From Microbacterium arborescens (GTDB lineage Bacteria; Actinomycetota; Actinomycetes; Actinomycetales; Microbacteriaceae), in contig QNUV01000021.1 of assembly GCA_003339645.1 (NCBI GenBank), positions 310,001 through 374,000 on the forward strand: 64,000 nucleotides of DNA. Direction: 5' to 3'. The first letter of the stretch is position 1. Every line of letters starts with the position of its first letter. The position numbers and the translations under genes were made by a program. Below are positions 8,695-18,760 of the stretch, piece after piece. The notes under the pieces are model-generated. The model did not search any database and was not told the origin of the DNA. It saw nothing but the letters and a program-made list of their open reading frames with translations.

Positions 8695-10041
8695 ATGACA
8701 CCCATGCGCAAGGGATCGGCGCTGCGTCGCGCCGCATCCGTCGTGGCCCTGACCGCAGCCGCCGGCCTCGTGCTGGCCGCCTGCTCGTCCTCCGGCCCCG
8801 CCGCGGGCAGCGGCAACCCCGACGACCTCGACGCGGCCCTGAAGGCCGGCGGCGAGATCACCTACTGGTCGTGGACCCCGTCCGCCGAAGCGCAGGCCGA
8901 GGCGTTCATGAAGAAGTACCCCGAGGTCAAGGTCAACGTCGTCAACGCGGGCACCAACACCGAGGAGTACACCAAGCTCCAGAACGCGATCAAGGCCGGC
9001 TCGGGCGCCCCCGACGTCGTGCAGATCGAGTACTACGCCTTCCCGCAGTTCGCCCTCACCGACGGGCTGCTCGACCTCGCGCCCTACGGCTTCGGCGATC
9101 TCGAGAGCGACTACACCGCCTCGACGTGGAACTCCGTCGACTTCGACGGCAAGATCTACGGCCTGCCGCAGGACTCCGGCCCCATGGCGCTGTTCTACAA
9201 CAAGGCGGTCTTCGACCAGTACGGCCTGACGGTCCCGACGACGTGGGACGAGTACATCGCCACCGCGCGTCAGCTCACCGCCGCCGACCCGACGAAGAAG
9301 ATCACGAACGACACCGGTGACGCCGGCTTCGCCACCAGCATGATCTGGCAGGCGGGCGGGCAGCCCTTCTCGGCCGACGGCACCGACGTGACGATCAACG
9401 TCGCCGACGAGGGCTCGAAGAAGTGGGCCGACACCTGGAACACGCTCGTCGAGGACGACCTGATCGCCAGCACCCCGAGCTGGAGCGACGAGTGGTTCAA
9501 GGGCCTCGGCGACGGCTCGATCGCGACGCTCGTCATCGGGGCCTGGATGCCGGGCAACCTCGAGTCGTCGGTCGCCGACGCCTCCGGCGACTGGCGCGTG
9601 GCCCCCATGCCGACCTACGACGGCACCCCGGTCTCGGCCGAGAACGGCGGCGGCGGCCAGGCGGTCACGAAGCAGAGCGAGAACCCGGCCCTCGCCGCCG
9701 CGTTCCTCAAGTGGCTGAACAACGACGAGGAGAGCCTGACGATCTTCGCCGAGAGCGGCGGCTTCCCCTCGACGACGGCGCAGCTCGAGTCGGACGAGTT
9801 CCTGAACAAGGCGCCCGAGTACTTCGGCGGCCAGAAGATCAACGAGGTGCTCGTGCAGGCGGCCAAGGACGTGCGTCCGGGCTGGCAGTACCTGCCCTTC
9901 CAGGTGTACGCGAACAGCATCTTCAGCGACACCGTCGGGCAGTCCTACGCCTCGAAGTCCGACCTGAACGAGGGCCTCGCCACGTGGCAGGACCAGCTCG
10001 TGCAGTACGGCAACGACCAGGGCTTCACCGTCAACAAGTGA
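8695..10041 (+). CDS. Sugar-binding lipoprotein of the CUT1 ABC transporter
   Basis: The 448-residue product has a lipoprotein signal (charged MRKGSALRR, hydrophobic core, lipobox VLAAC with the cysteine near residue 29) and an extracytoplasmic solute-binding fold of family 1, with the typical ITYWSW start and the GLPQDSGPMALFYNKAVFDQYG region. It captures the oligosaccharide at the cell surface for the two upstream permeases. AAGGA seven bases upstream supports the start. An 80-base spacer separates it from the second permease, and a hairpin follows the stop codon. Confidence 0.9.
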   Translation: MTPMRKGSALRRAASVVALTAAAGLVLAACSSSGPAAGSGNPDDLDAALKAGGEITYWSWTPSAEAQAEAFMKKYPEVKVNVVNAGTNTEEYTKLQNAIKAGSGAPDVVQIEYYAFPQFALTDGLLDLAPYGFGDLESDYTASTWNSVDFDGKIYGLPQDSGPMALFYNKAVFDQYGLTVPTTWDEYIATARQLTAADPTKKITNDTGDAGFATSMIWQAGGQPFSADGTDVTINVADEGSKKWADTWNTLVEDDLIASTPSWSDEWFKGLGDGSIATLVIGAWMPGNLESSVADASGDWRVAPMPTYDGTPVSAENGGGGQAVTKQSENPALAAAFLKWLNNDEESLTIFAESGGFPSTTAQLESDEFLNKAPEYFGGQKINEVLVQAAKDVRPGWQYLPFQVYANSIFSDTVGQSYASKSDLNEGLATWQDQLVQYGNDQGFTVNK

Positions 10042-10048
10042 CGCCCGA

Positions 10049-10091
10049 CGAGGGGCGGGTCGCATCGAGCTTCGGTCCGGCCCGCCCCTCG
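10049..10091 (+). terminator. Hairpin after the sugar-binding protein gene
   Basis: An 11-bp inverted repeat, CGAGGGGCGGG at 10049-10059 and its complement at 10081-10091, lies just after the stop codon. Such stems behind binding-protein genes often protect the upstream mRNA or partially terminate, so downstream enzyme genes are made at lower level. Confidence 0.55.
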
Positions 10092-10114
10092 CCATGTCCC
10101 CCAGGAGAAGAGCA

Positions 10115-11653
10115 ATGACCTCCCCCACCCGCATCTCACTCGACACGTCCGCCCCGGGCCCTGTCGTACCCCGGCGACTCTTCGGCACCTTCGTCGAGCA
10201 CATGGGACGCTGCGTGTACGACGGCATCTTCGAGCCGGGTCACGCCACGGCCGACGACGCCGGCTTCCGCGGCGACGTCCTCGAGCTCGTGCGCGAGCTG
10301 GGCGCGACGGTCGTGCGCTACCCCGGGGGCAACTTCGTCTCGGGCTACCGGTGGGAGGACGGCGTCGGCCCGCGCGACCAGCGCCCCGTGCGCCTGGATG
10401 CCGCGTGGCACAGCACCGAGACCAATCAGGTCGGGCTGCACGAGTTCGCCGCGTGGGCCGAGCAGGCCGGGCTCGAGCTCATGGAGGCCGTGAACCTCGG
10501 CACGCGCGGCGTCGCCGAGGCCGCCGATCTGCTCGAGTACGCCAACCACCCGGGCGGCACCGCGCTGTCGGAGCGCCGCCGCGAGAACGGGCGCGCCGAG
10601 CCCTTCGGCATCCGGCTCTGGTGCCTGGGCAACGAGATGGACGGCCCCTGGCAGATCGGCCACAAGACCGCCGACGAGTACGGCCGCCTCGCTGCCGAGA
10701 ACGCCCGGCTCATGCGGTTCATCGATCCCGACGTCGAGCTCGTCGCCGCGGGCAGCTCGAACCACGAGATGCCGACGTTCGGCGAGTGGGAGCGCACCGT
10801 GCTCCGCCACACCGCCGGACTCGTCGACCACATCTCCGTGCACGCCTACTACGAAGAGACCCCGGGCGACCCCGCGAGCTTCCTCGCTTCCGGCGCCGCC
10901 CTCGACGCCTACATCGGCGAGGTCGCCGACATCATCGACGAGGTGCGCGCCGAGCGCGGCATCACGACCCCCATCGGCATCAGCGTCGACGAGTGGAACG
11001 TCTGGAACCAGACCCGGTGGAACGAAGTGGACAAGCCCGAGGTGTTCACCGGCGACTGGCCCGTCGCTCCGCGCCTCATCGAGGACGACTACACCGTGAC
11101 GGATGCCGTCGTCGTCGGGTCCCTCCTCATCACGATGCTCCGCCGCGCCGACCGCGTCTCGATGGCGAACCTCGCGCAGCTCGTCAACGTCATCGCGCCG
11201 ATCCGCACCGAGCCGGGCGGCGCCGCCTGGCGGCAGACCACCTTCTTCCCGTTCCAACTGACCGCGGCCGCGGCATCCGGCCATGTCGTGGTCCCGGTCA
11301 TCGACACCGGCGTCATCCCGACCGCGCGCTACGGCGACGTGGGCGCCGTCGACGCGGTCGCGACGATCGCGGGCGACGAGCTGTCGATCTTCCTCGTGCA
11401 TCGGGGGCTCGACGCCGAGACGCCGGTCACGATCGACCTCGACCGCTCGGCCGCGCGCGCCGAGGCGCTCGTGCTGACCGTCCCCGCGGGCGGCGACCGG
11501 CACACCGTCAACAGCGCATCGTCGCAGCCCGTCGCCCCGGCATCCCTCGCCGTCGAGGTCAGCGACAGCGCTGTGACCCTGACCCTTCCCCCGCTCTCCT
11601 GGGCGCGCGTGAGCGTGCGCCTGAACCCCGGAACGAATCGAGTGACCGCGTGA
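10115..11653 (+). CDS. Alpha-L-arabinofuranosidase, GH51, intracellular
   Basis: This 512-residue enzyme has no signal peptide. It begins with the beta strand/(beta/alpha)8 fold of GH51 (RRLFGTFVEHMGRCVYDGI). The acid/base is E174 in CLGNEMDGPW and the nucleophile E293 in SVDEWNVW, positions that match characterised GH51 arabinofuranosidases, and a C-terminal beta-sandwich follows. It removes terminal alpha-L-arabinofuranosyl groups from imported arabinogalactan or arabinan oligomers. The start at 10115 follows AGGAG seven bases upstream; an in-frame ATG at 10094 lies within the preceding hairpin and has no ribosome site. It overlaps the GH35 gene by four bases (GTGA). Confidence 0.93.
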   Translation: MTSPTRISLDTSAPGPVVPRRLFGTFVEHMGRCVYDGIFEPGHATADDAGFRGDVLELVRELGATVVRYPGGNFVSGYRWEDGVGPRDQRPVRLDAAWHSTETNQVGLHEFAAWAEQAGLELMEAVNLGTRGVAEAADLLEYANHPGGTALSERRRENGRAEPFGIRLWCLGNEMDGPWQIGHKTADEYGRLAAENARLMRFIDPDVELVAAGSSNHEMPTFGEWERTVLRHTAGLVDHISVHAYYEETPGDPASFLASGAALDAYIGEVADIIDEVRAERGITTPIGISVDEWNVWNQTRWNEVDKPEVFTGDWPVAPRLIEDDYTVTDAVVVGSLLITMLRRADRVSMANLAQLVNVIAPIRTEPGGAAWRQTTFFPFQLTAAAASGHVVVPVIDTGVIPTARYGDVGAVDAVATIAGDELSIFLVHRGLDAETPVTIDLDRSAARAEALVLTVPAGGDRHTVNSASSQPVAPASLAVEVSDSAVTLTLPPLSWARVSVRLNPGTNRVTA

Positions 11654-13401
11654 CGACCTTCAGCATCGGCGAGACCGACTTCCTCCTCGACGGGCGCCCG
11701 CACCGCGTCATCGCGGGAGCCCTGCACTACTTCCGCATCCACCCCGACCACTGGGCCGACCGCATCCGCAAGGCACGGCTCATGGGGCTCAACACGATCG
11801 AGACCTACGTCGCCTGGAACGCCCACGAGCCGGTGCGCGGCGAATGGGATGCCACGGGCTGGAACGACCTGGGGCGCTTCCTCGACCTCATCGCGGCGGA
11901 GGGCATGCACGCGATCGTGCGCCCCGGCCCGTACATCTGCGCCGAGTGGCACAACGGCGGACTTCCCGTGTGGCTCACGAGCACGCCCGGTATCGGCCTG
12001 CGCCGCTCCGAGCCGCAGTACGTCGAGGCGGTCAGCACCTACCTGCGGCGCGTCTACGAGATCGTGGCGCCCCGCCAGATCGACCGCGGCGGCAACGTCG
12101 TGCTCGTGCAGATCGAGAACGAGTACGGCGCCTACGGCTCCGACCACGACTACCTCCGCACGCTCACCGAGCTCACCCGAGCCTGCGACATCACGGTGCC
12201 GCTGACCACGGTCGACCAGCCCGAGCCGCACATGCTCGCCGCCGGCACGCTCCCCGACCTGCACACGACCGGATCGTTCGGCTCGCGCGCCACCGAGCGC
12301 CTTGCGACGCTGCGGGAGCACCAGCCGACCGGGCCCCTGATGTGCTCGGAGTTCTGGGACGGCTGGTTCGACTGGTGGGGCGGGGTGCACCACACCACGG
12401 ATGCCGCCGCCTCGGCATCCGAGCTCGACGCCCTGCTCGCCGCGGGAGCCTCGGTGAACATCTACATGCTCCACGGCGGCACGAACTTCGGCACCACGAA
12501 CGGCGCCAACGACAAGGGCCGCTACGCCCCCATCGTCACCTCGTACGACTACGACGCACCGCTCGACGAATCGGGCCACCCGACCGAGAAGTACCACGCG
12601 TTCCGCGAGGTCATCGCCCGCTACGCCCCGGTGCCCGACGAGGTGCCGCCCGCGCGGCCCGCGGCCCCCGTGCTGTCGGTTCCGCTGCGGGCGACGGGCG
12701 ACTGGCTCCCCGCGGCGGGTGCCGGCGCGGGCGCGGCAGCCACTCCCCCGACGTTCGAGGAACTCGGACAACTCGGCCCCCTCGTGCGCTACGACATCGC
12801 GCTGCCCGCCGAGGCGTTCGGAGATTCAGACAGCGCCGTGCTCGCCGTCGCAGAGGTCCGCGACCTCGCCTGGATCGCCGTCGACGGCGCACCCGTCGGC
12901 CGCCTGCAGCGCGCGCTGCACGAACGCTCGCTGCCGATCCCGCGCGGGTCGCGGCTGACCGTGCTCGTCGAGGAGCAGGGGCGCGTCAACTACGACGTCC
13001 GTCTCGGCGAGAACAAGGGCCTCGTCGGCCCCGTCTCCCTCGGCGGACGCGAGCTGACCGGCTGGTCGGCGCAGCCCGTCGACCTCGCGGCCGTCGCCGC
13101 CGGCATCCCCGCTGCCTCTGAGCACACGGCGGCGGGCCGCACCGGTCTCGCGGGCACGTTCGACCTCGACGAGCCCGCCGACCTCTTCCTCGACACGGAT
13201 GCCTGGAGCAAGGGCTTCGCATTCGTCAACGGCTTCTTCCTCGGGCGGTACTGGCGCAACGGCCCGCAGCGCACCCTGTACGTGCCCGCTCCCGCGACGC
13301 GTGCCGGGGCGAACGAGATCGTCGTCGTCGAGCTCGAGCACGTCATCGATCCCGTCGCCGCGTTCGTCGCCGCGCCCGACCTCGGCCACCGCGAGGAGTG
13401 A
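11650..13401 (+). CDS. Beta-galactosidase, GH35, intracellular
   Basis: This 583-residue enzyme starts with GTG overlapping the GH51 stop codon (GTGA). The GH35 barrel occupies about 5-330 with the family signature GGNVVLVQIENEYGAYG. The acid/base is E158 and the nucleophile E234 in LMCSEFWDGWFDWW. Two beta-domains follow, ending with GFFLGRYWRNGPQRTLYVP, typical of bacterial and animal lysosomal-type GH35. With no signal peptide, it should split beta-galactosides inside the cell and feed galactose to the Leloir genes downstream. Confidence 0.93.
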   Translation: MTTFSIGETDFLLDGRPHRVIAGALHYFRIHPDHWADRIRKARLMGLNTIETYVAWNAHEPVRGEWDATGWNDLGRFLDLIAAEGMHAIVRPGPYICAEWHNGGLPVWLTSTPGIGLRRSEPQYVEAVSTYLRRVYEIVAPRQIDRGGNVVLVQIENEYGAYGSDHDYLRTLTELTRACDITVPLTTVDQPEPHMLAAGTLPDLHTTGSFGSRATERLATLREHQPTGPLMCSEFWDGWFDWWGGVHHTTDAAASASELDALLAAGASVNIYMLHGGTNFGTTNGANDKGRYAPIVTSYDYDAPLDESGHPTEKYHAFREVIARYAPVPDEVPPARPAAPVLSVPLRATGDWLPAAGAGAGAAATPPTFEELGQLGPLVRYDIALPAEAFGDSDSAVLAVAEVRDLAWIAVDGAPVGRLQRALHERSLPIPRGSRLTVLVEEQGRVNYDVRLGENKGLVGPVSLGGRELTGWSAQPVDLAAVAAGIPAASEHTAAGRTGLAGTFDLDEPADLFLDTDAWSKGFAFVNGFFLGRYWRNGPQRTLYVPAPATRAGANEIVVVELEHVIDPVAAFVAAPDLGHREE

Positions 13402-13441
13402 GCGCGAGGAAGCCCCGCCGCGATCGGGCAGGATGGATGTC

Positions 13442-14422
13442 ATGAGCTGGATGGTCACCGGTGGTGCTGGATACATCGGCGCGCATGTCGTGCGCGCCCT
13501 CGCCGCGGCGGGTCTCGACCCCGTCGTCCTCGACGACCTGTCGAGCGGTCACGCCGGGTTCGTCCCCGAGGGCGTGCCGTTCGTCCGCGGCTCGATCCTC
13601 GACCGCCCGCTCGTCGAGGGCGCCCTGCGCGAGCACGGCGTCGAGGGCGTCATCCACGTCGCCGGCTACAAGTACGCCGGCGTCTCGGTGACGCGCCCGC
13701 TGCACACCTACGCGCAGAACGTCGAGGGCACGCGGATCGTGCTCGAGGCGATGGAGACCGCGGGCGTCGACAAGATCGTGTTCTCCTCCAGCGCCGCCGT
13801 CTACGGCACTCCCGACGTTCCGCTCGTCACGGAGGACCTGCCCAAGCGCCCCGCATCGCCCTACGGCGAGTCGAAGCTCATCGGCGAGTGGCTGCTGCGC
13901 GATCAGGCGGTCGCGACGGCGGGCTCCCCCGCACCCCTGCGCCACACCTCGCTGCGCTACTTCAACGTCGTGGGTTCGGGCGACCCGTCCGTGTACGACA
14001 CGAGCCCGCACAACCTCTTCCCCATCGTCTTCGAGAAGCTGATCGCCGGCGAGACCCCGCAGATCAACGGCGACGACTACGACACCGAAGACGGCACGAA
14101 CGTGCGCGACTACGTCCACGTCGCCGACATCGCCGCCGCCCACGTCGTCGCGGCCCAGCGCCTCGCGGCCGGAGAGAACGTCGAGCCGGCCTACAACCTC
14201 GGGTCGCAGAACGGCCTGTCGGTCCGCGAGATCATGGACGCGATGGCCCGCGTCACGGGCATCGACTTCACCCCGAGGATCGGCCCGCGTCGCCCCGGCG
14301 ACCCCGACCGCATCGTCGCCACCGGCGAGCTCGCCGCCCGCGACCTCGAGTGGGCCAACCGCTACTCGGTCGACGAGATGGTGCGCACCGGCTGGGAGGC
14401 GCGCCGGGCGGCATCCGTCTGA
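13442..14422 (+). CDS. galE: UDP-glucose 4-epimerase
   Basis: This 326-residue extended SDR has the NAD-binding TGGAGYIGAH motif at about 5-14, FSSSAAVYG at about 117-125, and the catalytic Tyr-x3-Lys in SPYGESKLIGE. It interconverts UDP-galactose and UDP-glucose, the last Leloir step. It lies 40 bases after the GH35 gene and may be in the same transcript. AGGA eight bases before 13442 supports that ATG; the in-frame ATG at 13433 sits directly on this sequence. GalT and GalK are encoded just beyond the next LacI gene. Confidence 0.93.
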   Translation: MSWMVTGGAGYIGAHVVRALAAAGLDPVVLDDLSSGHAGFVPEGVPFVRGSILDRPLVEGALREHGVEGVIHVAGYKYAGVSVTRPLHTYAQNVEGTRIVLEAMETAGVDKIVFSSSAAVYGTPDVPLVTEDLPKRPASPYGESKLIGEWLLRDQAVATAGSPAPLRHTSLRYFNVVGSGDPSVYDTSPHNLFPIVFEKLIAGETPQINGDDYDTEDGTNVRDYVHVADIAAAHVVAAQRLAAGENVEPAYNLGSQNGLSVREIMDAMARVTGIDFTPRIGPRRPGDPDRIVATGELAARDLEWANRYSVDEMVRTGWEARRAASV

Positions 14423-14459
14423 CCGGACCCACGTGCCGAGCTGAGCTCACGCGGGCGCT

Positions 14460-15431
14460 TCACCTCAGCGCAGAGCTCGCGCGGACGACGAGCTCGGTGG
14501 GCATGGTGTGCGCCGGGGCCGTCGAGCCCGACTCGATGACCTCCACGAGCGCCTCGACGGCACGTGCGCCGAGGGCGTCGAAGTCCTGGCGGACGGTCGT
14601 CAGCGGCGGCCGGTACTCCGCAGCATCCACCACGTCGTCGAATCCGACGACCGCGACGTCGTCCGGCACCGCGCGACCGGCGTCGCTGAAGGCACGGAGC
14701 AGGCCGAGCGCCATCTGGTCGTTCGCGGCGAACACCGCGGTGGCATCCACGAGCGCCGCACCGGCCGCGTGACCGCCGCGTGAGGTCCAGTCGCCGCGGA
14801 CGACCTCGGGTACCGCCGCATCCGCGTCGATCAACGCCTCACGCCACCCGCGCTCGCGTTCTTGAGCCGCGAACGAGGCTGCGGGCCCCGCGAGGTGCTG
14901 CACCGTCGTGTGCCCCAGCTCGAGCAGGTGCTGCGTCGCCTGTCGGGCGCCTCCCGCGTGGTCGGTCTGCACGATGGCGAAGCGGTCGTCGGGGGGCGAG
15001 TCGACGACGACGAGGCGGAGGTCGGCGGGCGGTGCGGTGTCGCGAGCGAGCCGCGTCGCCTCGTTGAGCACGATCGCTCCGTCGACGCCCTGGTCGCGCA
15101 GCTGGGCGAACGCCTCCGCGATGTCGCGCGCACCGGCGACCGTCACCACGGCCAGGGCGTAGTCGCGCTCAGCCGCCTCGTCGGCGATGGCCTGCAGCAT
15201 GCGGGAGTTGCCGACCGAGGCGAGGGTCGAGACGACGAGGCCGATCGTGCGGGTCTGGCCGGTGCGCAGCGCCCGGGCGGCGCGATGCATGCGGTAGCCG
15301 AGCGTCGCCATGGACGCCTCGACCCGGGCACGCGTTGCGGGATCGACGCGCGGGCTGCCGTTGGCCACACGCGAGACGGTCTGCGCCGAGACGCCCGCGT
15401 GAGCCGCCACCTGGGCCATCGAGACGCGCAT
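14460..15431 (-). CDS. LacI-family regulator of galTK
   Basis: This 323-residue protein has the LacI helix-turn-helix (MAQVAAHAGVSAQTVSRVAN, about 5-24), the LGYRMHRAARAL hinge and a sugar-binding domain ending in TELVVRASS. It diverges from galT, and the 58-base gap carries two similar operator-like sites, so it probably controls galTK and itself in response to galactose. The ATG at 15431 has GAGAGGA five bases upstream and places the helix-turn-helix at the N-terminus; a longer frame reaches 15548 but would overlap the galT start. It closely resembles the LacI at 5661-6704. Confidence 0.88.
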   Translation of the reverse strand: MRVSMAQVAAHAGVSAQTVSRVANGSPRVDPATRARVEASMATLGYRMHRAARALRTGQTRTIGLVVSTLASVGNSRMLQAIADEAAERDYALAVVTVAGARDIAEAFAQLRDQGVDGAIVLNEATRLARDTAPPADLRLVVVDSPPDDRFAIVQTDHAGGARQATQHLLELGHTTVQHLAGPAASFAAQERERGWREALIDADAAVPEVVRGDWTSRGGHAAGAALVDATAVFAANDQMALGLLRAFSDAGRAVPDDVAVVGFDDVVDAAEYRPPLTTVRQDFDALGARAVEALVEVIESGSTAPAHTMPTELVVRASSALR

Positions 15432-15451
15432 GCCGGTCCTCTCGTCGGGGT

Positions 15452-15497
15452 GTGTTGACGATATCACGGCCGGAATGTAGCGTGTTATCGTGAACAT
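15452..15497 (+). promoter_or_regulatory. galT promoter with two operator-like sites
   Basis: TTGACG (15455-15460), 17 bases, TAGCGT (15478-15483), then six bases and the GTG of galT: the transcript is probably leaderless. Two related 16-mers lie over it: GTGTTGACGATATCAC (15452-15467) and GTGTTATCGTGAACAT (15482-15497). The complement of the first matches the second at 13 of 16 positions, and both approximate the dyad GTGTTATCGATAACAC. One covers the -35 box and the other the start point. Confidence 0.75.
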
Positions 15498-16652
15498 CAG
15501 CGCTCCTCCCGCCGTGCCGCTCGGCGCGGGCGTCGTCAAACGCTCCACGCGCCTCGACGACGGCCGCGAGCTTCTCTACTACGACGACCCCGACACGACG
15601 CTCGGCCCCGAGCGCGCCGTCGACGCCCGCACCCTCGACCCCCGCCCCGAGACCGCGACGATGCGGCAGGACATCCTGACGGGCGACTGGATCTCGATCG
15701 CGGCATCGCGCCAGAACCGTGCCTTCCTGCCCCCGGCCGAGCTCGACCCGCTCGCCCCGCAGACGCCGACCAACCCCTCCGAGATCCCGTCGCGCTACGA
15801 CGTCGCCGTCTTCGAGAACAAGTCGCCATCGTTCGGCCCCGCCCTCGCCGAGGCGTTCGGCGGCGCACCCGCGGCATCCGACCCGCCCCGCGGCATCGAT
15901 GACCTCGCGCACCTGGGCCTCGGCCGCACCCGCACGAGCGTCGGACGCACCGAGGTCGTGTGCTTCTCCCCCGAGCACGCCGGATCCTTCGGAACCCAGA
16001 CGGTCACCCGCGCCCGTACCGTCATCGAGGCGTGGGCCGATCGCACGGCCGCGCTGTCCGCGCTCCCCGGCATCGAGCAGGTGTTCCCGTTCGAGAACCG
16101 CGGCGAGGCGATCGGCGTCACCCTGCCGCACCCGCACGGGCAGATCTACGCCTACCCGTACATCACACCGCGCACGACGCGCCTGCTCGACTCGATCGAC
16201 CGCACGGCTCCCGATCTGTTCCAGCGCATCCTCGAGTTCGAGCAGGCGGGTCCCCGGGTCGTGCTCCGCGGCGAGCACTGGACGGCGTTCGTCCCGTTCG
16301 CCGCGCGCTGGCCGATCGAGGTGCACCTCCTGCCCCACCGGCACGTCGCCGACTTCGCCGAGACGAACGAGGCCGAGCGCGACGAGCTCGCCCCGCTCTA
16401 CCTGCGATTGCTGCGCGGGATCGACGCACTGTACGAGACCCCGACGCCGTACATCGCGGCATGGCACCAGGCACCGGTCCGCCACGCCCGCGACACCGCC
16501 CGCCTGCACCTGCAGCTGACGAGCCCGCGCCGCGCAGCCGACAAGCTCAAGTTCCTCGCCGGGTCCGAGGCCGCCATGGGCGCCTGGATCGGCGACATCC
16601 CGCCCGAGACCGCGGCTGCGCATATTCGCGAGGCTGTAGAAGGAGTGACCCT

Positions 16653-16656
<4 letters not shown>
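15490..16656 (+). CDS. galT: Galactose-1-phosphate uridylyltransferase
   Basis: This 388-residue enzyme exchanges UMP between UDP-glucose and galactose 1-phosphate. The active-site motif LPHPHGQ holds H214 and H216, of which the second should be the uridylylated nucleophile. The C-terminal half contains the second HIT-like domain (PIEVHLLPHRHV). The GTG at 15490 has no ribosome-binding site but lies six bases after a TAGCGT -10 box, as for leaderless actinobacterial genes. It overlaps galK by four bases. Confidence 0.93.
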
Positions 16657-17843
<1,187 letters not shown>

Positions 17844-17874
17844 TACCGCGCCCGACAACCACGCACGCACGACG

Positions 17875-17905
17875 AGAGGGGGATGCCGGCCCGGCACCCC
17901 CCTCT
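17875..17905. terminator. Terminator between galK and csbD-like gene
   Basis: A 15-bp inverted repeat with one mismatch (17875-17889 against 17891-17905) lies between convergent genes ending at 17843 and 17919. Confidence 0.7.
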
Positions 17906-17918
17906 GCGTTCACGCGAC

Positions 17919-18089
17919 TTACTTGAAGGCGTCCTTGACGTCTTCGCCCGTCTTCTTCGCCTCGGCCTTGACCTGGTCGGCCTTGCCTTCGGCTTCGAGC
18001 TTGTCGTTGTCGGTCGCCTTGCCGATGGCCTCCTTCGCCTTGCCGGCGATGTCCTGGGCGGCGTTCTTGATCTTGTCGTCGAGACCCAT
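17919..18089 (-). CDS. CsbD-family stress protein
   Basis: This 56-residue, lysine- and alanine-rich, hydrophilic protein has the CsbD pattern (MGLDDKIKNAAQDIAGKAKE and LEAEGKADQVKAEAK). CsbD proteins are small general-stress proteins of unclear mechanism. Two AGGAG-like boxes lie just upstream of the ATG. It is 56 bases after the AmaP-like gene and probably belongs to the same envelope-stress operon. Confidence 0.9.
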   Translation of the reverse strand: MGLDDKIKNAAQDIAGKAKEAIGKATDNDKLEAEGKADQVKAEAKKTGEDVKDAFK

Positions 18090-18145
18090 GATGGGCTCCT
18101 CTCCTTCGGTGGTGACGCCCCGGGCGGGGCTGTGGACGTGTGCGG

Positions 18146-18760
18146 TCAGGACAGGCGGCGCTGGTCGTGCGCCAGCTTCGCGCGCAGCCCCGTGTGGATG
18201 GAGATGTAGGTCGTGAGCTGCTGACCCGTCAGAGTGCCGAGGTTGCCGACGAGACGTTCGACGGTCTCGGCCACGTGCAGCGGCGAGGTGTTCTGCCGCG
18301 GAGTGACGCTGACGTGCAGCACCGGCTGCTTCTTGATGTCGTTCGCGGTGACACGGGCGCTGAGGATCTCGTCGCGGTCGGCGAGCGCGTTCTTCAGCGC
18401 GTCCGCCGCGAATCCCTCGGTGACCGTGATGCGGCCGAGGTCGCTCTCCGCACCCGTCGCCCGGAGTGCGGTCCGGCGGCGGCCGTGGATGCTGCGCACG
18501 ACCAGAACGATCAGCAGCACGACCAGCAGCGCGAGCGCGGCGAGCACGCCGACGGCGAGCCAGGTGAGGCTCGTGCCCGCGATGACGGTGGCATCCCACG
18601 CCTGCTTCGCCCAGTCCTCGGCCCCGGACCCGACCGAGGTCCAGGTGTCGGCGGCTGCCGGCCACACCGCGCCGGCGATGATTCCGCCGCCGACGACGAC
18701 GAGCACCAGTCCCAGGATCAGGAGGATCGTGCGGTTGACCGCGCGATTGGTGTTGTTCAT
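18146..18760 (-). CDS. AmaP-like alkaline-shock membrane anchor protein
   Basis: This 204-residue protein has two membrane helices (about 12-34 and 63-88) followed by a cytoplasmic domain with an Asp23-like alternating pattern. In Firmicutes AmaP tethers Asp23 to the membrane; its place in an Asp23 operon and its topology suggest the same role here. It overlaps the upstream gene by four bases (ATGA). Confidence 0.7.
   Translation of the reverse strand: MNNTNRAVNRTILLILGLVLVVVGGGIIAGAVWPAAADTWTSVGSGAEDWAKQAWDATVIAGTSLTWLAVGVLAALALLVVLLIVLVVRSIHGRRRTALRATGAESDLGRITVTEGFAADALKNALADRDEILSARVTANDIKKQPVLHVSVTPRQNTSPLHVAETVERLVGNLGTLTGQQLTTYISIHTGLRAKLAHDQRRLS

Noticed and set aside
15432-15548. 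Longer N-terminus for the second LacI
   Set aside because: It would overlap the galT start and the operators, and push the helix-turn-helix 40 residues in; the 15431 ATG has a good ribosome site.
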